Positions 6,713 through 10,019 of a stretch of DNA of 10,019 nt are shown in pieces. Within the stretch, counting starts at the first letter, position 1, and every line of letters starts with the position of its first letter. The stretch covers positions 1-10,019 of the forward strand of contig CAZTUL010000072.1 in NCBI GenBank assembly GCA_964616275.1, in the 5' to 3' direction. The notes under the pieces are model-generated. The model saw only the letters and a program-made list of their open reading frames with translations. It did no database searches and was not told the origin of the DNA. Source of the DNA: CAYZJV01 sp964616275 (lineage in GTDB: Bacteria > Spirochaetota > Spirochaetia > Sphaerochaetales > Sphaerochaetaceae). Position numbers and translations under genes: made by a program.

Positions 6713-7975
6713 TTACTGAAGAATTTCGGTGACGCGTTGCTGAATCTGATCTAAAGCCTCTTTGGCGGTGAGATTTCCTACGAGTGCCCTTTGCAGGTAA
6801 TCACCAAATACTGATTCAATTTCTGCCCAATAGTTAGTTCTTGGTCGAACCGAACCCGTTCTCTGGCCATCGAGCTGAGCCGGATACCATGGATAGTTTT
6901 CTACGAGCTTTGGAATCTGGTGAACGCTATGACGTGTTGGAGGAACACCGTTCTTCTCTGAAATCATCTCCTGTGTTTCTGCACTGGTGAGGTGAAGCAG
7001 GAAATCAAATGCTGCGTCGATATTCTTTGAGTCTTTAGGAATACCAACCATCCATGCACCAATCATAGAAGAAGATTGATTTACCTGACCAGGGTGTGCA
7101 GCGATGCGTACTTTACCGACAACATTAGAGAGTTCAGGATTTTCAAGGTTGCCAATCCAGCCCGGCCAAACCTCAATCGCAATAGCTCCAGTACCAGCAA
7201 GTAGTGCATCACTCACCTGAGTTGACTGATAAGCAGTAACACCCTGTGGAGCATACTTAGCTAATTCAAGGAAGTATTCGAGAGCATTCAAAGCTTCTGG
7301 AGAATTGAATGCTGGCTTGCCGTCTTTGAGGATATCGGCTCCAAATGCCCAATAGACTGGCAGGAATCCGGTAACAATAGGATTGCCCTGAACACCACGG
7401 AACAGAACGGGAGTCATATCGCCTTCATTGGCTTTAATTTTCTTGGCAACTTCTAAAACCTGATCCCAAGTTTCAAATTTATCGACACCATACTTGTTAC
7501 TTACATCCTGACGGTAGGCGAACAACGCTACATTACCAACATGAGGCAGTGCATACAGCTTTCCATTAGGATAGGGGTATCTTCCGATATTCACCATATT
7601 CTCAACAAGATCCGAATCGATTTTTATGCCTTTTTTCGCATACAGAGCATCTAAATCGGCCAACCAACCGGCTTCCTGCAGTTGTGGGAGGAAAGGATCA
7701 TCGATGAGAATTACATCAAAGGCACCAGTACCACCACGGAGTTCTATAACTGATTGCTCCTTCAGCTCATTTCCTGAAAGCTTCAGTAATTCAAACTCAA
7801 CATTGGGATTCTTTTCGGTATAGGTTTGAATGGCCAATTCCATTGCTTCACCATATGCGCCGTCTCTTCCTGCGATAGTAAGGGTGGTTACTCCAGTTTC
7901 AGCAGCACCACCGGCAAACACCGCTGCAGGGATAAGAAGCATGGCAATCAATACTGCCAGTACTATTCTTTTCAT
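6713..7975 (-). CDS. Carbohydrate-type ABC transporter substrate-binding protein (family 1)
   Basis: This 420-residue periplasmic binding protein of the MalE/UgpB class captures substrate for the two permeases downstream. A clear signal peptide occupies about residues 1-21, with a probable cut after AVFA before GGAAETG, a leader style common in Sphaerochaeta-like spirochaetes. The mature part begins with TTLTIAGRDGAYGEAMELAI and the ENAxVEFE-like TEKNPNVEFELL. It continues through GAFDVILIDDPFLPQLQEAGWLADLD and the late GAIAIEVWPGW and MIGAWMVGIPKDSKN segments characteristic of the family. AAGGAGG (complement of 7982-7988) lies 6 bases before the ATG. It is the first gene of the operon that ends in a glycerophosphodiesterase, so a glycerophosphodiester or glycerol 3-phosphate is a reasonable but unproven ligand; an ordinary sugar is the main alternative. 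Confidence 0.92.
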   Translation of the reverse strand: MKRIVLAVLIAMLLIPAAVFAGGAAETGVTTLTIAGRDGAYGEAMELAIQTYTEKNPNVEFELLKLSGNELKEQSVIELRGGTGAFDVILIDDPFLPQLQEAGWLADLDALYAKKGIKIDSDLVENMVNIGRYPYPNGKLYALPHVGNVALFAYRQDVSNKYGVDKFETWDQVLEVAKKIKANEGDMTPVLFRGVQGNPIVTGFLPVYWAFGADILKDGKPAFNSPEALNALEYFLELAKYAPQGVTAYQSTQVSDALLAGTGAIAIEVWPGWIGNLENPELSNVVGKVRIAAHPGQVNQSSSMIGAWMVGIPKDSKNIDAAFDFLLHLTSAETQEMISEKNGVPPTRHSVHQIPKLVENYPWYPAQLDGQRTGSVRPRTNYWAEIESVFGDYLQRALVGNLTAKEALDQIQQRVTEILQ

Positions 7976-8073
7976 ACAGAACCTCCTTCTGATTCTCTAG
8001 TTATCATTAAGATACCATGGGGTGTGCTTGAAGAGAAAGAAGAAGTGATAAACTCGTTATTAGCTATAATCAG

Positions 8074-8145
8074 CATATTTGCTTAATAATGCATAATTGC
8101 TTAGATAAGTGTATTTGCTTAATACTTCATATTTGCCTTAATCTC
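8074..8145. repeat. Four tandem 18-bp direct repeats in the divergent promoter region
   Basis: Units start at 8074, 8092, 8110 and 8128, with an exact 18-bp period and a consensus close to CATATTTGCTTAATAATG. The TTGC core recurs with its G at 8081, 8099, 8117 and 8135. A weaker fifth copy may precede them at 8056-8073 (TATTAGCT core). The array lies between the divergent transporter operon and the DeoR-like regulator gene, and its last unit overlaps the regulator's likely -35 box. It is best read as a multi-site operator, probably for that regulator. Confidence 0.75.
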
Positions 8146-8160
8146 TTGATATGGTATAAT
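8133..8160 (+). promoter_or_regulatory. Promoter of the DeoR-like regulator gene
   Basis: TTGCCT at 8133-8138 serves as -35 box, 16 bases from a perfect -10 TATAAT at 8155-8160. The -10 box is preceded by TGG, making an extended -10 element. The -35 box lies in the fourth 18-bp repeat, so a protein on the array should interfere with or adjust transcription of the regulator gene. Initiation would be expected about 8166-8167, on the start codon itself. Confidence 0.65.
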
Positions 8161-8165
8161 TACGT

Positions 8166-9143
8166 ATGGACACATATTCAACTTCAACAGAACACCAACG
8201 GCCGCAACGGCTTAAAAGAAAAGATTTGGTGATGGGAATTCTCTATAAATTTTCCGAATTATTTGAGTCGACTCAGGCTGAATCAATTAATGATATCGCA
8301 ATTCCGATTGATCAGCTAAGAAAGCATCTCAAGGACCGTTTTGGAGTAGATTATACCAGCAATCAATGGGTATTCACTCAGTTAAGAAGGTATGAAGATG
8401 AAATTGGAGCCCGTCTATTTGAAAAATCGGACATGAAGAACGCCAATACGTTTAACCTTATTCTCCATCCACATATGATTGAATTCGTTCAAAAGCAACA
8501 CTTATATGTCCCACAGAAAATCAAAACAGCAAATGGGATTTTTGATAAAATACACATCTCATCACAAGAGGGAGGAACTGTAAGCGTGTGTCTCGGTGCA
8601 GGCAGTACCATCTATTATCTCGCTCAGATATTTATTGATTGTATTACTGATTTACAGACCACCTATCAACTGTATACCCATAATGCCGGAATACTCCCCA
8701 TGCTCTACAGCCAGCATGTAAACCATGAAAAGCTTCAGATCTTCAGTGCCGGAGGAGAACTGGATCCAATTACACGAACCTTGGTTGGCGACCCAAAGCA
8801 GATCTTCCCTACGAGAACATTCGATTTCATCATTCAGGGCACTTCTTTAATTCACGACGGGAATCTCTACATAGAATCTGAGAAGGAGCGTGTCATCAAG
8901 TCAGAAATCCTACACCACCATGAGGGATGCAAGATTCTGGTACTGACTAAACATGAATTTCAGGATGAACCGCTGCAGGGAATAGCTCCGTATGGCAAAA
9001 TAACCGACTACGATTATCTGGTTGTTCCAAGAAGTGTGGGGAATAAGAACAAAAAGCGGTACGACTATCGATTCGAGCAGTATCTGGATCAACTGGAACC
9101 GGAGATTATGAATTGGAACTACTCGATTTACCATGTAAGATAA
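8166..9143 (+). CDS. Transcriptional regulator with DeoR-type C-terminal sensor domain and atypical N-terminus
   Basis: This 325-residue protein matches the DeoR C-terminal sensor fold from about residue 125 to 288. Its landmarks are VCLGAGSTIYYLA (141-153), SAGGELDPITRTLVGD (194-209), TFDFIIQGTSL (218-228), the ESEKERVIKSEIL helix (237-249) and KILVLTKHEF (256-265). DeoR proteins use this domain to sense phosphorylated sugars or glycerol phosphate. The N-terminal 120 or so residues are longer than, and unlike, the usual 60-residue DeoR helix-turn-helix. A basic helical stretch at about 49-86 (IDQLRKHLKD...NQWVFTQLRRYEDEIG) is the likeliest DNA-binding part. A 35-residue tail follows the sensor domain. 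There is no Shine-Dalgarno site before the ATG at 8166, and the -10 box ends 5 bases upstream, so translation may be leaderless; an internal ATG at 8232 is the alternative start. It probably controls the divergent transporter operon through the 18-bp repeats. Confidence 0.75.
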   Translation: MDTYSTSTEHQRPQRLKRKDLVMGILYKFSELFESTQAESINDIAIPIDQLRKHLKDRFGVDYTSNQWVFTQLRRYEDEIGARLFEKSDMKNANTFNLILHPHMIEFVQKQHLYVPQKIKTANGIFDKIHISSQEGGTVSVCLGAGSTIYYLAQIFIDCITDLQTTYQLYTHNAGILPMLYSQHVNHEKLQIFSAGGELDPITRTLVGDPKQIFPTRTFDFIIQGTSLIHDGNLYIESEKERVIKSEILHHHEGCKILVLTKHEFQDEPLQGIAPYGKITDYDYLVVPRSVGNKNKKRYDYRFEQYLDQLEPEIMNWNYSIYHVR

Positions 9144-9218
9144 CTCTTCAATGGTGGATTATTCGAGAGATGGGCCTTCAACTTGGCAATTTGAGATCTA
9201 GTAAGTTTCTAAAATCAT

Positions 9219-9602
9219 CTACTGCTTTTCTTTCAGGGTAAAGTTTGCGGGATTGAAGGCATCGCTTCCCAACCAAAGATCGATTTGGAGACCACTATCG
9301 GAATTCTGTACGCTTGCGTGTTTAATCTGCCACCCTATAAGTTTCAGTCGTGCATCCCAAGCCATGTCCTGTCCAGCCATGAGGCCATAATACTCAGCAA
9401 GTTCGGGACGACGTGCTTTAGGATTGAGAGAACTGCGGATACGTTCTAATTCATCTTCCGAACGAGGTTTATCATCAAAAATACTCACATGGGCTCCATC
9501 CTCCTCTTGGTGAAGAGATACAACCATCCGAAGTGGGTTACCTTCCAGAATAAAATTTGTGAGTTCCCCTATTAGACGTCCGAGAAATTCTTTTCGCTTC
9601 AT
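9219..9602 (-). CDS. Small protein of unknown function linked to a DUF1576-like membrane protein
   Basis: I do not recognise this 127-residue soluble protein. It has no signal peptide or membrane segment. A helical, basic N-terminus (MKRKEFLGRLIGEL) is followed by a strand pair, RMVVSLHQEEDGAHVSIFDD, an acidic helix SEDELERIRSSLN, an AEYYGLMAG stretch, and a final strand set ending in SGLQIDLWLG. The DGAHVSIFDD segment faintly recalls GHKL ATPase folds, but no nucleotide-binding motif is evident. Its ATG overlaps the stop of the upstream membrane-protein gene (ATGA at 9602-9599), so the two are translationally coupled and probably act together. The coding region is convergent with the regulator gene, with 75 bases between them and no clear terminator. 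Confidence 0.75.
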   Translation of the reverse strand: MKRKEFLGRLIGELTNFILEGNPLRMVVSLHQEEDGAHVSIFDDKPRSEDELERIRSSLNPKARRPELAEYYGLMAGQDMAWDARLKLIGWQIKHASVQNSDSGLQIDLWLGSDAFNPANFTLKEKQ

Positions 9603-10019
9603 TGTTCAAAATCCTCTTGAGGTCGATTCGTTTTATACCAATGTAATACTCCAACAAGAAGACTTGCAGTGAGTCCACCGGCAAAACCATTGTTATAAAG
9701 ATCCAGACCACCATGCCATGCTGCTGTCGACTCTACCATGAATAAGTGGATAAAACCTGCTATAAGCCCGACGATAATACCGAATTGCCCAGCCAAAGGA
9801 GCAAGTGTGGTGCAGAAAAGTGCTGCGAGAATCGGTCCGGGAGCCGTGAGGTCTTTACCGAAGAGTAACGTGGCAAGTACTGCACCAGCCACAACAGGCC
9901 ATGTATTTTTTAGCGTTTTCCCGAAACAACCAAATCCCATGACCGTAAAAATCCCTCCCAGCACTGGACCATTGAACGGAGCACCAACAATAAAAACATA
10001 TAGCCAAGAGGCAAAGCCG
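9599..10019 (-). CDS. DUF1576-like membrane protein, C-terminal part (5' end beyond the window)
   Basis: The frame is open through the window edge: upstream of the GTG at 9964 it continues as GFASWLYVFVIVGAPFNGP, so this is the end of a longer gene and not a 121-residue protein. About four or five hydrophobic segments are visible, rich in glycine and alanine, plus the segment LDLYNNGFAGGLTA near the C-terminus, which I associate with the DUF1576 family of polytopic membrane proteins, usually some 400 residues or more. The family has no established function that I know of; the repeated small-residue helices suggest a channel or carrier. It ends in a short charged tail and overlaps the next gene by four bases. 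The family call rests on memory of the motif. Confidence 0.7.
   Translation of the reverse strand, partial: GFASWLYVFIVGAPFNGPVLGGIFTVMGFGCFGKTLKNTWPVVAGAVLATLLFGKDLTAPGPILAALFCTTLAPLAGQFGIIVGLIAGFIHLFMVESTAAWHGGLDLYNNGFAGGLTASLLVGVLHWYKTNRPQEDFEQ

Noticed and set aside
8056..8145. CRISPR array or replication iterons
   Set aside because: The repeats are contiguous with no spacers and only 18 bp, there are no cas or replication-initiator genes nearby, and the position in a divergent promoter fits an operator array better.
9144..9218. Terminator between the regulator and the small unknown gene
   Set aside because: Only very short inverted repeats were found in this 75-base convergent gap, with no stable stem followed by a T-run on either strand.
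9219..9602. GHKL-type ATPase or anti-sigma factor
   Set aside because: Only a vague strand pattern around DGAHVSIFDD supports it; the N and G box motifs needed for nucleotide binding are not visible.

Overview
The window looks like a fragment of a draft spirochaete genome, most likely from the Sphaerochaeta group. The reasons are the style of the solute-binding-protein leaders (one ends in a run like FAGGAAE), the abundance of carbohydrate-type ABC transporters, moderate GC and a DUF1576-like membrane protein. The assignment is an inference from gene style, not from a marker gene. Two runs of exactly 100 N (1706-1805 and 2933-3032) are scaffold gaps of probably unknown true size, and each interrupts a gene.

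Layout: (A) 1-4184, plus strand. A promoter/operator region is followed by an AfuABC/FbpABC-type ABC importer (binding protein, fused permease with gap, ATPase with gap) and a PfkB-family sugar kinase, closed by a hairpin at 4148-4180. A LacI-type operator and a perfect 20-bp palindrome lie upstream. The binding protein lacks an evident tyrosine pair of iron-binding relatives, and its neighbour is a sugar kinase, so phosphorylated-sugar uptake is more plausible than iron uptake. (B) 7975-4169, minus strand. Binding protein, two MalF/MalG-type permeases and a cytoplasmic glycerophosphodiester phosphodiesterase form a tight operon without its own ATPase, resembling Ugp systems. (C) 8166-9143, plus strand. 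A divergently transcribed regulator has a DeoR-type C-terminal sensor domain but an N-terminal region that does not look like the usual DeoR helix-turn-helix. Between B and C sit four tandem 18-bp direct repeats at an exact 18-bp period, merging into the regulator's promoter. The regulator appears to start at or within a base of its transcription start (leaderless). (D) 10019-9219, minus strand. The C-terminal part of a DUF1576-like membrane protein overlaps by ATGA with a small protein of unknown function.

Working together: A and B can both be read as importers of phosphate-bearing carbon compounds (sugar phosphates with a kinase; glycerophosphodiesters or glycerol phosphate with a phosphodiesterase). 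B is probably controlled by the divergent DeoR-like regulator acting on the 18-bp repeat array. In both operons a strong stem-loop with no U-tract separates the binding-protein gene from the first permease gene, which fits a higher mRNA level for the binding protein. Substrates are inferred, not shown. The most novel-looking element is the pair of atypical DeoR-like regulator and 18-bp repeat array.
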